NCBI GenBank assembly: GCA_026394195.1
Contig: JAPKYS010000023.1
Location: forward strand, 397,339 to 461,338
Length of the DNA: 64,000 nucleotides
Source of the DNA: a bacterium
GTDB lineage: Bacteria > Electryoneota > B3-LCP
Direction of reading: 5' to 3'
The position numbers were made by a program, and so were the translations under genes. Below, in pieces: positions 1-9,356 of this stretch; within the stretch, counting starts at the first letter, position 1; each line of letters starts with the position of its first letter. The notes beneath the pieces were generated by a model that did not search any database, was not told the DNA's origin, and saw only the letters and a program-made list of their open reading frames with translations.

Positions 1-14
1 AATTTCCTCCACCT

Positions 15-57
15 GGTAAAACAAAAATCCCGGTTAAGCCGGGATTTTTGTTTTACC
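15..57. terminator. bidirectional intrinsic terminator
   Basis: A perfect 19-bp inverted repeat (15-33 and 39-57) encloses a 5-nt loop (TTAAG). The core is ATCCCGG/CCGGGAT, flanked by an A-tract on one side and a T-tract on the other, so it can work in either direction. On the minus strand it sits 13 nt after the stop of the M14 peptidase gene and should end that transcript. Confidence 0.9.
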
Positions 58-69
58 ATTCCATGAAAA

Positions 70-2874
70 TTATTTGATCAGGATTGCCTTCTGGCTGTAA
101 GTCTGACCGCCTGCGTTCATCCGGTAAATGTACAGTCCTGTCGCCAGTGTGGAGGCATCCCAGGTGACCTCATGCCATCCTTCCTTGCAATATCCGTCTT
201 GCAGTGTGGTCACCAACTGCCCTGCGGTATTGAAAACCTTTAATTCGACATGACCCGCTTTCGGCAGTGCAAAGTGAATCTTGGTGATCGGATTGAAAGG
301 ATTGGGGTAGTTCTGGCTGAGCAGGTATTTATCGGGCAGCGGGATTTGCCCATTCACTCCATACTCATTGAAGACGTCTCCGCTTACGTAGGATTCCGCA
401 ATCCAGGGGCCACCGTCATTGATGGCAGATTTGGTGATCGTGAAGAAGCTGCTGTCAGCTATGTTGTTCGGGTAGGAGCCGATGTAGCTGATGAAGTAGA
501 GCGTTCCCGAGGAGATGCTGCCGGCAATTGTCTGTGCCAATACTCTGAACGGATTGGCGCCGCCTGGTAGTGAACGCGTGATGGGACCAAACACAACCGT
601 TGAGACGTTGGCCGCATCGCGCACTTTGTTCCATATCTGGAAAGTTGACGGTGTGGAGCCGAGATTATGAACGTTAATGTTGTACTGGAAGCTACCGCCA
701 TTCGCCGGGATGACAATGGGTGGATTGATCGCACTGATGTTGACGTCGAGGACTGGCGCTGAGAGCGGCGTCGTGCTGGCGGCACTCACCCGGACTTCAT
801 CCACAAACCCACCATCACGGGCGACACTGCCGTCGGTTTTCAGTCTGTACCGCAAGCGTAGATTATTCGAGCCGGCATAGGTCGATACGTCACGAATCTC
901 CTGAGACCACCAGTTCTGAGTACTGTTATGTATATCGATGGCGCTCCAGCTCGATCCATTCGGAGAAATTTCGCAGAAGAGCGTATCGAAGTTGGTCTCA
1001 CAATTGTAAGTAACCCAGTAGGAAAGTGTGGCGTAATCATACAGGGTCAGATCCATGGCGCCATTGCGAGTCAGTGAGATATTTAAATTGCTGCCGTAGT
1101 TCCCGCTGGGGCTGTCCGAGGCTGATAACGATCCGGCGTAATGATTCCCGGAGGTTCCCCAGGTTCCTTGGGGAGTCCAGCTCCCTAATCCACTTTCAAA
1201 CCCGTCATACATGACGATGAACGGTCCCCACAATTCCAGAGGGTTCATACCGGTATTCAGAACGATCGGTATTTCGATCAAGGCGTTGTCTACCAGGCTT
1301 TCGATGCGCAGATTGTACTCTCCCTCGTAGACGTTGTTAAACGTAAATTGACCATTCGTACTGGTTTGTATCGTAGCATAAGGTGTGTTGACCATCGTCA
1401 ATCTGGCAGATAAACCGCTGCCGGTCTGATTGTGTAATATCCCGCTGAAGGTCATTAAGTCAGCCGGTTCCAGGTTGAAGTCTTGCCGAACCGCATCACC
1501 AGTCGTTACCTGAATATCGGTCAGGTGTGCAGGCCAGTAACCATAACTGGTGACGTCCAGGTCGTAGGTTCCCGGCATCAGGACGCGGTGATAATCGCCT
1601 ATTGTGGAATCAGTGCTGACGACCAGTACCTGACGGTTCTTCACTGTCACATTTGCTGGAAGCGGCTGATGGTTGACGGCGTTTTTAACCAGTCCGCGGA
1701 TGCCCAGGTGCGAATACTCCATGTAGGCTAACATGGAGGCGCGATTGTCGTCCCAATAACCGGGTAATAACGAATAACTTGGCCAGTTCACATTGGATAT
1801 CTCCATGGTGATATCCATATCTCCCATCCAGAAATAGTTCCAATCTTGCATTCCGCCATCAATCTGGTACCAGTCCACCCCGTTCACGGTGCCGTGAACA
1901 AAAGGTGGAGTATTATTGTTCCACATCGGCAGATTAGTAGACGTGTAGGTTTCTGAAGCCGCCAATACGACGTCATTATCGGGTGTTAAAGCCTTGTTGG
2001 CCTGTGGATCAAAACTTCGATCCCAAGGGTAATTCGCAACCAATGTGCCGCAATGAAAGTTAGCAGAAAATACCGGCTGATGCACGAAATTCCAATTCAT
2101 GACGTTAGCCGTTTCCGGTTCACGACCGACCGTGGTATTAATGGGATCATCGACTCTATCCGGAAAGTTACGATTGAGATCTACGCCATTAGCATTATAA
2201 CGAGATCCATTTGCAGTTCCGTCCGGATTCATCGAAGGCATGATCCAGATTTCAGTTTCATTGACCAGGTGATTGACCATCGGATCGGAACCGTAGTTAT
2301 CCATCAAGTAGTTGATAAGGTACATGCACATCTCTTTACCGACTACCTCATTGCCGTGTATTGAGGAGATATACTTAAATTCCGGCTCGTCTTCTGCAAC
2401 GTCAACATTATCGGATATCTTCATAAACCAGAGCGCCCTCCCCTGGATGGTTGGTCCGACGTTATAAAGATGGCACAAAGTTGGGTGGGCAGCAACGATA
2501 CTCTGGAGTTCTGCCACCAGCTCTTCATATGTGTGGTATTCCCGCATGGGATCGTCTGTTCCGGCGGTCTCCTCAGTTAACTGTTTGAACATTTCGTAAG
2601 CTTGGTCCGGAGTCGCCTCTACTCGATATCCGAGACTTTGTACCAGGTTGACTTCATCGACATTCAAATAAGCTAAAAGTGAGTTGGTTCCGGGGTTAGG
2701 ACGATTGACGTCAAGATTCAGTTGCGCCAGTTCTCGCAGCTCGGTCTGGTCGGAGAAGTAAATCAGGTAGGTACTTCGATCAAACGGATAACCTGACGCT
2801 ATCGTGATTGAAAGGCTGCTGAGCAGCATTGTCATCAGGATGAGTGTGAAAAACAATCTGGCCGCGCGGTTCAT
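70..2874 (-). CDS. secreted M14 zinc carboxypeptidase with C-terminal sorting domain
   Basis: A 934-aa exported metallocarboxypeptidase. I start it at 2874 because GGAGG lies 4 nt upstream, a signal peptide follows directly (MNRAARLFFTLILM...), and a longer start at 2982 would fall inside the -35 box. The M14 domain covers about residues 110-385. Zinc ligands are H173 and E176 (HGNE) and H274 (NFHCG). N234-R235 fit the substrate-carboxylate site and E358 (MEISN) the catalytic Glu. Two carboxypeptidase-regulatory-like beta domains (about 390-540), a jelly-roll region (about 555-700) and a C-terminal module shared with the gene at 15216 follow. The last ~80 residues are a FlgD-Ig/Por-like sorting domain, which suggests export by a type IX-like route and cell-surface display. 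Substrate is unknown, most likely peptides taken as nutrients. Confidence 0.93.
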   Translation of the reverse strand: MNRAARLFFTLILMTMLLSSLSITIASGYPFDRSTYLIYFSDQTELRELAQLNLDVNRPNPGTNSLLAYLNVDEVNLVQSLGYRVEATPDQAYEMFKQLTEETAGTDDPMREYHTYEELVAELQSIVAAHPTLCHLYNVGPTIQGRALWFMKISDNVDVAEDEPEFKYISSIHGNEVVGKEMCMYLINYLMDNYGSDPMVNHLVNETEIWIMPSMNPDGTANGSRYNANGVDLNRNFPDRVDDPINTTVGREPETANVMNWNFVHQPVFSANFHCGTLVANYPWDRSFDPQANKALTPDNDVVLAASETYTSTNLPMWNNNTPPFVHGTVNGVDWYQIDGGMQDWNYFWMGDMDITMEISNVNWPSYSLLPGYWDDNRASMLAYMEYSHLGIRGLVKNAVNHQPLPANVTVKNRQVLVVSTDSTIGDYHRVLMPGTYDLDVTSYGYWPAHLTDIQVTTGDAVRQDFNLEPADLMTFSGILHNQTGSGLSARLTMVNTPYATIQTSTNGQFTFNNVYEGEYNLRIESLVDNALIEIPIVLNTGMNPLELWGPFIVMYDGFESGLGSWTPQGTWGTSGNHYAGSLSASDSPSGNYGSNLNISLTRNGAMDLTLYDYATLSYWVTYNCETNFDTLFCEISPNGSSWSAIDIHNSTQNWWSQEIRDVSTYAGSNNLRLRYRLKTDGSVARDGGFVDEVRVSAASTTPLSAPVLDVNISAINPPIVIPANGGSFQYNINVHNLGSTPSTFQIWNKVRDAANVSTVVFGPITRSLPGGANPFRVLAQTIAGSISSGTLYFISYIGSYPNNIADSSFFTITKSAINDGGPWIAESYVSGDVFNEYGVNGQIPLPDKYLLSQNYPNPFNPITKIHFALPKAGHVELKVFNTAGQLVTTLQDGYCKEGWHEVTWDASTLATGLYIYRMNAGGQTYSQKAILIK
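73..759 (-). repeat. C-terminal module copy 1 (shared with 16953-17624)
   Basis: Residues 706-934 of the M14 peptidase match residues 580-803 of the selenoprotein candidate along their whole length. Shared landmarks are LDVNI, PPIVIPANGG, FQYNI.VHN, SLPGGANP, DSSFFT.TKSA, DGGPW, then the YPNPFNP sorting domain. The part before the sorting domain is an Ig-like domain of about 115 residues and a short linker. Roughly half of the residues agree by eye. Confidence 0.85.
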
Positions 2875-2953
2875 TGGTCCTCCGGTGGTGATTGGTGAAG
2901 CACTTTCGGTATCGCGATCCCGGTTCCGTGAAGGTGGGATTTGGTACTGCAAC

Positions 2954-2982
2954 AATATACCAAAATTTTTTCCAAAAGTCAA
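2954..2982 (-). promoter_or_regulatory. sigma-70-type promoter for M14 peptidase
   Basis: On the minus strand TTGACT (2977-2982), exactly 17 nt, then TATATT (2954-2959). Predicted start of transcription is near 2947, giving a leader of about 73 nt before the ATG at 2874. It is divergent to the promoter at 3055-3083. Confidence 0.75.
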
Positions 2983-3054
2983 GTGAGAAGATGATTCCCT
3001 GAAAAATTCACAGTGATGCTCTAACCCAGTGATTACTTATTTCGCGGTTTATCA

Positions 3055-3083
3055 TTGACTTTTTATCCTAAATAGTTTATTTT
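3055..3083 (+). promoter_or_regulatory. sigma-70-type promoter for patatin gene
   Basis: TTGACT (3055-3060), 17 nt, TATTTT (3078-3083). The leader would be about 20 nt, with GGGAAG as ribosome site ahead of the ATG at 3110. Confidence 0.6.
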
Positions 3084-3109
3084 ATTACTATAATGGGAAG
3101 AATCCTTCC

Positions 3110-4078
3110 ATGCTGGGAACCGATTTAAAAAATGTCAAAATTGGCGTTGCGCTTGGGGGAGGCGGCGCCAGGGGGTTCTCCCATATCGGTGTGCTCAAGG
3201 TTTTGGAAGAGGCAGATCTTCGACCCAGAATTATCGCCGGCACCAGCATGGGAGCGATCATCGGAGGGTTGTATGCTCAGACAGAATCCGCCGATACCGT
3301 GATCAAACGATTGCAGTTGGTTCTCAAAGATCCACAGTCAGGCGCTAATGACCTGAATGTCTATGATAAGGATCAGAAAGGTGACCATTTTTTCGCCCAT
3401 GTGACCAAAGAAATCAAACAACGTCTGATCATCAATTTATCCATTTCCCGACCGGCTCTGCTTCCGACGGCGCGGCTGCAGAACGCCGTGGCAAGTCTGC
3501 TGGATGACAGCCAGATCGAAGATCTTGGCATCACCTATGGAGCTCTGGCGTCCGACCTGATTACTGGAAAGGGAGTTCTTCTCACCAGAGGCTCTTTGCA
3601 CCAGGCAGTTATCGCCAGTTCTTCCATCCCCGGTTTTTTTCCACCGGTAAAGTGGAATCAATATCTGCTGGTCGATGGTGAAGTTACTGATTTGATTCCT
3701 GTGGAAGCTTGCCTGGCTTTGGGCGCAGACTTCGTTATCGCCGTCGACGTTCGCCGCGAAATCAGCGCATTCGAACCTCTCAAACACACCATCGACATTT
3801 ACATGAGAACCGCACGTATCACCAATCACCGTCTGGCAGAGGTTTCATTGGAGAAAGCTGATTTCGTGGTGCGTCCGATCATGGAAGACGTCCAATGGTC
3901 TGAATTCGACCGATTGAATGAGTTGATCGCGGCTGGTGAATGGACAGCGAGGCAGCGACTGCCAGATCTGATTAAGCACCTTTCCAAAAGAAATTATCCG
4001 AAGTATCACCTGGTTAATGCTGATTTTCAAGCGACCTATCTCGACTTTGGCATGAATAACCATAAGAAGAATAATTGA
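3110..4078 (+). CDS. patatin-like phospholipase (RssA/NTE type)
   Basis: A 322-aa cytoplasmic or membrane-associated serine acyl hydrolase. The oxyanion-hole motif GGGGARG (residues 16-22), the nucleophile elbow GTSMG with Ser46, and the Asp of the Ser-Asp dyad (D189 in VDGEV) are all present and correctly spaced. Length fits the single-domain bacterial RssA-like branch; there is no signal peptide and no C-terminal POTRA/barrel, so it is not an autotransported patatin. Members cleave acyl esters of phospholipids or lysophospholipids. DGE replaces the more usual DGG after the catalytic Asp. The next gene begins 31 nt downstream and may be cotranscribed, but the functions are not obviously linked. 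Confidence 0.92.
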   Translation: MLGTDLKNVKIGVALGGGGARGFSHIGVLKVLEEADLRPRIIAGTSMGAIIGGLYAQTESADTVIKRLQLVLKDPQSGANDLNVYDKDQKGDHFFAHVTKEIKQRLIINLSISRPALLPTARLQNAVASLLDDSQIEDLGITYGALASDLITGKGVLLTRGSLHQAVIASSSIPGFFPPVKWNQYLLVDGEVTDLIPVEACLALGADFVIAVDVRREISAFEPLKHTIDIYMRTARITNHRLAEVSLEKADFVVRPIMEDVQWSEFDRLNELIAAGEWTARQRLPDLIKHLSKRNYPKYHLVNADFQATYLDFGMNNHKKNN

Positions 4079-4109
4079 TCGATTCAACAAATCTCGACCG
4101 GAACGACCT

Positions 4110-7061
4110 ATGGAGCGAACGACTACTGCACTGAGAACCCCACCAAGAATTGTGGCTGTTCTAATTCTATTTATGTTGGGAACGCTGGTTTCTCTCGCAC
4201 AACCTCCCATCGGTTTAGAAGCGCTGCAGTCGGTTGAACAGTGGCCACTCAACCGCCCGGGTATCCAATTTCGCCAGGTTTCCAGCGCCGATCCACTGGG
4301 TGGAGATCAGGATGGGAATGGATTCCTTTATCAGCAGGACTCGCTTTTCGTCATTTTTAATCAGGAAGGACCCGGATGCATCTATCGTCTCTGGATTCAG
4401 AGCACCACTACCTCACCCAGCCGAACGATCAAATTTTTCTTCGATTATGAACCGCTGCCGAGAATCAGCCTCCCCATCCAGCAGCTCTTTTCCGGACTGT
4501 ACTATCCCTTCGTCTCACCAATTGTTGGCAATGCTGCTGAATCTTCAGGAGGATTTTATTGCTACCTGCCGATTACCTTCGCAAAACATCTTAAAATTGC
4601 GATTATCGGTCACAGAGAACCCTATCAAATCGGATTCCATCTCTTCGCCTCAGGAACGATCATCACGACGTACAATGGTCAGGAAGACCCCACAACAGTT
4701 CAAAACCAATGGCAAAGTACCGGTTCTGACCCTAAGAATCAAATCGGAAACTTGACCGCAACCGGCAGTGTTAACTTGCCGCCGGGTTCAACCCGGTCTC
4801 TTTTCACCCATTCAGGCGCTGGAAGCATCGCCGGCATCCGGCTGACGCCGGATCAGACGGTATTAAGTGTTCTTGAGAGTCTGAAACTGCGATGCTACTG
4901 GGACGGTAGTCTTAATCCCGAGGTCGATTGCTCTTTGGGCAGTTTTTTCGGGAGTTCCCTCGGAATTGCTGAGGTGGCAGGATTACCGATAGGAATCGAT
5001 GGGAATGAGTTTTACTGTTATATCCCGATGCCTTTCTGGTCAGCGGCGCGAATTGAGATATACAACTCCTCGCCCATCAGCACGATAAACGTCGGATATA
5101 CAATTACCTACAAAACAGATGCGTATTCGCAGGATAACGGTTACTTCTGCGCCAAACAGCAGAACTATGTATCGTCCATTCCGAATCAGGATATACTTCT
5201 GCCTCAATTCGCTGGACATGGGAACCTGATCGGCATGACCCTAACGCTGCTCTCCACCAACCAGCAATTCACGAGCGGGGATCTCAGAATTTATCTGGAT
5301 GGGATCGCTCAACCAGTCGCCCTGGGAACCAATTTGGATGCCGATTTTAATGCCGGGAACGGGTACACCACCGGTCCCTTTTCCAAGCCCATGCATGGAG
5401 CCCCGGTAATCCTTTTCGGTTTGGAAAGAAAAGTCACCGCTTACCGCTTTATGTTAGGTGATTTAATCCCCTTCGCTAGTCACATTACCATCCGCGCTGA
5501 ACATGGCGACCGCAACTCTGTCCCCGTCCAATACAGTGCAGTGGCGTATTCCTTTTGCCGCCCGGGAATCGCTTTAGAGTTATCCGATCAGTTAGACGTT
5601 GGCGACCCGACCGCTGAAGCAGCTCATAACTACAATATTCAGGGCGGACAAACCGCGCAAACACACTATTATGCCTATCCAGGCAGTTACGACGATCAAT
5701 TTTTCTCCGACGCCGGGCGTACACACGTAGGAATCTCAACATTTGACGCCTCGATTTCTGCGGATAACGAAGGCGTAAGGTTGGTTCGCAGGCGGGATGC
5801 CTCCTTATTTCCACAATCTGCGGAGGTGCGGGTCAATGGGGACAGTGTTGGAGTTTGGTGGGATAGCGACTACAACTATTACAAACGCTGGAGTGATTCT
5901 TATTATGAAATACCCCCTGTATTTACTCAGGGGTTATCGCAAATAGAAGTGAGTCTAACCCACCTGGGTGTACGGGAATGGAGTGAATATTACTTTTGGA
6001 TTTACTCACATGTGCCTCCCCGGGTAGATACCGATCCCCCCACCCAGGTCAGCAATCTGCAGATTTTGCCTCTTGAATCGGGATCCCAACTCCAGGCGAG
6101 CTGGAATCCTTCCACAGATGATTCCGGAATTAACCACTACAATATATACAGATCGACGATCGCCAACTTCCAACCTTCACCCGATCTGTTGATATCGACT
6201 TCGATCACGCCTGAATTCACCGATAATAATCTGTCGCCGGGGACCTATTATTACTATCGGGTCAGCGCCGCGGATTATTCAGGAAACGTGAGCGCCATTT
6301 CAGCTGAGGGCAATCAGAGAACCTCATGCAATTATCTTTTTGAAGCGGAGAATTTTACTGATCTCACCACCTCTCCGGATGACCCCTACGGGGTTCAAAA
6401 TATGATTGGATACGGTGAATTCTGGAGCAATCAGTCTCAACTCATTTTTGCTGCGGATCAGATCGGGGATTTTATCACGTGCAGATTTCAGATTACCCAA
6501 TCCGATACCTATGACGTCTCAGGTTATTTTACCCGGGCGCCCAACTGCGGTATCCTGAGTTTCCGCCTGGATGACGTACCGATGGCGCTGCCGTATGACC
6601 TCTACAATCCACTGATTCAACGCAGCCCGCAACAGAACTTCGGTTCAGCGTATTTGGTAGCAGGAATGCATACCTGCACCTATTTCGTCGCCGGGAAAAA
6701 CGCTGCCAGCAGCGAATACTTCCTCGGTATCGATAATCTGATTCTCACTTCACATTACCTGCTGCCCGTCGAACCGCAAGCGCCGCCGGGACTGCCCTTG
6801 GATTTTTCATTGTCTCAAAACTTCCCCAATCCTTTCAATTCGACCACGCGGATCCAATTCAGTTTACCCAAATCCGGTATCGCGAAACTCACTATTTACG
6901 ATTTGCAGGGCAGGCAGGTGGCTGTGCTGGCGAAGGGTTGGTCAGCAGCGGGGCGGCATGAAGTACTCTGGCAGGCTGACAATTTCGGATCAGGCATCTA
7001 TTTCCTGCGATTGGAGCAAGATAAGAAAGCTCAAATTCGAAAAATCTTAATGCTGAAGTAA
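4110..7061 (+). CDS. secreted GH172/DUF2961-like protein with FN3, carbohydrate-binding-like and sorting domains
   Basis: A 983-aa exported protein. After a signal peptide (hydrophobic core VAVLILFMLGTLVSLA, residues 15-30) comes a DUF2961 domain, recognised from SSADPLGGDQDGN, GPGCIYRLW, an LFSG-PFVSP stretch and GGFYCYLPITF. DUF2961 proteins founded glycoside hydrolase family 172 (fructofuranose- and arabinofuranose-active enzymes), so a glycan-degrading role is likely; the substrate cannot be told. A fibronectin type III domain (about 645-735), a beta-sandwich beginning YLFEAENF that looks like a carbohydrate-binding module (about 740-880), and the FlgD-Ig/Por-like sorting domain (last ~85 residues, NFPNPFNSTTRI) follow. 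No good Shine-Dalgarno is visible at the chosen ATG; it is kept because the signal peptide follows directly. Confidence 0.85.
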   Translation: MERTTTALRTPPRIVAVLILFMLGTLVSLAQPPIGLEALQSVEQWPLNRPGIQFRQVSSADPLGGDQDGNGFLYQQDSLFVIFNQEGPGCIYRLWIQSTTTSPSRTIKFFFDYEPLPRISLPIQQLFSGLYYPFVSPIVGNAAESSGGFYCYLPITFAKHLKIAIIGHREPYQIGFHLFASGTIITTYNGQEDPTTVQNQWQSTGSDPKNQIGNLTATGSVNLPPGSTRSLFTHSGAGSIAGIRLTPDQTVLSVLESLKLRCYWDGSLNPEVDCSLGSFFGSSLGIAEVAGLPIGIDGNEFYCYIPMPFWSAARIEIYNSSPISTINVGYTITYKTDAYSQDNGYFCAKQQNYVSSIPNQDILLPQFAGHGNLIGMTLTLLSTNQQFTSGDLRIYLDGIAQPVALGTNLDADFNAGNGYTTGPFSKPMHGAPVILFGLERKVTAYRFMLGDLIPFASHITIRAEHGDRNSVPVQYSAVAYSFCRPGIALELSDQLDVGDPTAEAAHNYNIQGGQTAQTHYYAYPGSYDDQFFSDAGRTHVGISTFDASISADNEGVRLVRRRDASLFPQSAEVRVNGDSVGVWWDSDYNYYKRWSDSYYEIPPVFTQGLSQIEVSLTHLGVREWSEYYFWIYSHVPPRVDTDPPTQVSNLQILPLESGSQLQASWNPSTDDSGINHYNIYRSTIANFQPSPDLLISTSITPEFTDNNLSPGTYYYYRVSAADYSGNVSAISAEGNQRTSCNYLFEAENFTDLTTSPDDPYGVQNMIGYGEFWSNQSQLIFAADQIGDFITCRFQITQSDTYDVSGYFTRAPNCGILSFRLDDVPMALPYDLYNPLIQRSPQQNFGSAYLVAGMHTCTYFVAGKNAASSEYFLGIDNLILTSHYLLPVEPQAPPGLPLDFSLSQNFPNPFNSTTRIQFSLPKSGIAKLTIYDLQGRQVAVLAKGWSAAGRHEVLWQADNFGSGIYFLRLEQDKKAQIRKILMLK

Positions 7062-7123
7062 GGTAATCAAACGCCCCTGCATCGCTGAAACAGTCAACTT
7101 TATTTTAGGGTTGAGCCAAATTA

Positions 7124-7152
7124 TTGTTGCCGGGTTTTCGTATTGATATTAT
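7124..7152 (+). promoter_or_regulatory. promoter for the 2-oxoacid dehydrogenase operon
   Basis: TTGTTG (7124-7129), 17 nt, TATTAT (7147-7152), leaving a leader of about 50 nt with AGGAG 5 nt before the lpd ATG. It is the only good candidate seen in the 148-nt gap after the previous gene. Confidence 0.55.
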
Positions 7153-7209
7153 CTTAGGGAAAAAACGCACAAGTAGCGGATTCAATTACGAGGTAGCTTC
7201 AGGAGTCTT

Positions 7210-8613
7210 ATGGCTGATGAAACCAATTTTGACTTGACGGTACTCGGTTCCGGACCTGGTGGATACGTCGCCGCCATCCGTGCAGCCCAGTTGGGGATGA
7301 AGGTCGCCATCGTCGAACGCGAGAATCTTGGCGGCGTCTGTTTGAACTGGGGTTGCATTCCGACTAAAGCACTGCTCAAATCGGCTGAAGTCGCCGAGAC
7401 CATTCGGCGCGCGCAGGAATTTGGGCTGAAAGTCGGAGACTTGCAGATCGATTTCCCCGCCATTATCAAGCGCAGCCGTCAGGTGGCTGATCGCCTCTCC
7501 AAGGGCGTCTCCTTTCTGATGAAAAAGAATAAAATTCAAGTCATCAGCGGAACCGGTCATTTTAAAACTCCGAAAAGCCTGATCATCCTTGATGCAAACG
7601 GGAAAAAATCCGGTGAAGTAAAAGCGGAGCGTTTTCTGCTGGCAACAGGTGCTCGTCCTCGCAATTTACCGGGTCTTGAATTAGATGGTCAAAAATTAAT
7701 TTCCTACCGTCAGGCGATGACCTTAGCGGAACAGCCCAAATCGATGATCATCATCGGCGCCGGCGCTATAGGAGTCGAATTCGCCTATTTCTATCATACC
7801 TTGGGTACTCAGGTTACACTGGTAGAAATGCTCCCGCAAATCCTCCCGCTGGAAGATGCCGAAATTGTTAAAACAGTCCATAAATCCCTTGAGAAAGCCG
7901 GTATAACCATCGCAGTTTCCGCCAAAGTTGAAAAAGTCGAGAAAACCCGAAAAGGCGTAAAAGTGGTCGGGAAACTCGGAAATGAGGTGCAAACCTGGGA
8001 AGCAGCCCTTTGTTTGGTGGCGGTGGGCGTGCAGGCAAATTCAGATGGTATTGGTTTGGAAGATATCGGTGTTACCACCGAAAAGGGATTCATCAAGATT
8101 GACTCGCAGTACCGAACCTCCTGCTCGAACGTCTGGGCAATCGGAGACGTCATCGGCGCGCCGATGCTGGCGCATGCCGCTTCGCATGAAGGAATCACAG
8201 CTGTCGAAGGAATGGCAAATCTGCCGGCGCACAAGCTGAATAGTAATCGAGTTCCTTCTTGCACTTACTGTCAACCTCAGGTCGCTTCCATTGGGATGAC
8301 CGAAGCGAAGGCGCTTGCACAGGGTCATAAAATCAAGATCGGGCGCTTCCCCTTCTCGGCTCTGGGCAAAGCCGTCGCCATCGGTGAACGGGAAGGAATG
8401 GTTAAACTAATATTTTCCGAACCGTACGGGGAACTCTTGGGCGCTCACATTGTCGGGCATGACGCCACCGAAATGATCGCTGAATTAGGTTTGGCGCAGA
8501 CCCATGAAGCCATCCCGCAATCCATTGCCGATACGGTTCACGCACACCCAACACTAACTGAAGCGGTGATGGAAGCCGCACTCGACGCGCTGGGTCGAGC
8601 CATCCATATCTGA
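7210..8613 (+). CDS. lpdA: dihydrolipoyl dehydrogenase (E3)
   Basis: A 467-aa FAD flavoprotein that reoxidises dihydrolipoyl groups of the E2 subunit with NAD+. The N-terminal FAD site is GSGPGGYVAA (14-23). The redox-active disulfide is GGVCLNWGC with C44 and C49. The NAD site is GAGAIGVEF near residue 183, and the second FAD motif is AIGDV. The C-terminal HAHPT carries the active-site His that acts across the dimer. Length is normal. It opens a seven-gene plus-strand operon with lipB and the E1/E2 subunits, so it is the dedicated E3 of this complex, though it may serve other lipoyl enzymes. Confidence 0.97.
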   Translation: MADETNFDLTVLGSGPGGYVAAIRAAQLGMKVAIVERENLGGVCLNWGCIPTKALLKSAEVAETIRRAQEFGLKVGDLQIDFPAIIKRSRQVADRLSKGVSFLMKKNKIQVISGTGHFKTPKSLIILDANGKKSGEVKAERFLLATGARPRNLPGLELDGQKLISYRQAMTLAEQPKSMIIIGAGAIGVEFAYFYHTLGTQVTLVEMLPQILPLEDAEIVKTVHKSLEKAGITIAVSAKVEKVEKTRKGVKVVGKLGNEVQTWEAALCLVAVGVQANSDGIGLEDIGVTTEKGFIKIDSQYRTSCSNVWAIGDVIGAPMLAHAASHEGITAVEGMANLPAHKLNSNRVPSCTYCQPQVASIGMTEAKALAQGHKIKIGRFPFSALGKAVAIGEREGMVKLIFSEPYGELLGAHIVGHDATEMIAELGLAQTHEAIPQSIADTVHAHPTLTEAVMEAALDALGRAIHI

Positions 8614-8630
8614 AATTAGAATTAATCCAA

Positions 8631-9341
8631 ATGTTAAATACTCACCGCCTGGGGCTGGTCCGCTATGATGCCGCCTACAGTCTGCAACGAGAGCTTTGGC
8701 AGCGACGAGTCAAGAATGAGATTCCCGATCAATTGCTCTTATTGGAACATGAACCCGTCATTACTTTGGGAAGAAACAGTCAGGTGAAACACCTACTGGT
8801 AAAGCTGGACTTTCTACATGAACGGGGCATCGACGTCAGAGAAGTGGACCGTGGTGGAGACGTAACCTACCACGGACCCGGACAGCTCATCGGTTATCCC
8901 ATTATCAACCTCTCCCCCACCCGCATGGACGTCTTGCTGTACCTCCGGGATCTTGAAGACGTGCTGATCAAAGTTCTGGCAAAATTTCATATTCTTGCAG
9001 ATAGAAACGCCGGAAGGACCGGAGTATGGGTCGGTGAAAGAAAAATCGCTTCGATCGGTGTGAAAATCAGCCGCTGGGTCACCTATCATGGGTTTGCCTT
9101 AAACGTCAGTACCGATCTTCAAGCCTTCGAGTATATCATTCCCTGCGGATTATCCGGGGTCAGCATGACAACCATGTCCCAGGAGATCGGTACTATGGTG
9201 GAAATCGCCGACGTCGCTGGCGCTGTGGAATTGGAAATGAGAAGGAAATTTGATCCTGAATTCAACGCAACTTTACTTCACTTGAATAGGAAAAAAACGC
9301 GGATAGGTCAATCTGTGTCACCTATTGCCCAGATTTTATAA
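8631..9341 (+). CDS. lipB: lipoyl(octanoyl) transferase
   Basis: A 236-aa cytoplasmic enzyme that moves octanoyl from acyl carrier protein to the lipoyl-domain lysine of E2 (or GcvH), the first step of lipoate assembly. The family signature RGGDVTYHGPGQL (74-86) is intact. The catalytic pair is K145 (ASIGVK) and C172 (IPCGLSG). It lies 17 nt after lpd and 15 nt before E1 alpha, so cofactor assembly is coupled to the enzyme that needs it. LipA, which inserts sulphur, is not in the window. The last ~25 residues (KKTRIGQSV...) are a loose tail of no known role. Confidence 0.96.
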   Translation: MLNTHRLGLVRYDAAYSLQRELWQRRVKNEIPDQLLLLEHEPVITLGRNSQVKHLLVKLDFLHERGIDVREVDRGGDVTYHGPGQLIGYPIINLSPTRMDVLLYLRDLEDVLIKVLAKFHILADRNAGRTGVWVGERKIASIGVKISRWVTYHGFALNVSTDLQAFEYIIPCGLSGVSMTTMSQEIGTMVEIADVAGAVELEMRRKFDPEFNATLLHLNRKKTRIGQSVSPIAQIL

Positions 9342-9356
9342 TTGTGGAGAACTACC

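Noticed and set aside
459..785. Long overlapping ORFs inside the M14, GH172, lpd, uvrA and similar genes
   Set aside because: They lie in alternative frames of well-supported genes, lack ribosome sites and have Arg/Ser/Pro-rich compositions typical of shadow frames.
2875..2982. N-terminal extension of the M14 peptidase to 2982
   Set aside because: The extra 36 codons overlap a near-consensus promoter, and GGAGG plus a signal peptide support the start at 2874.
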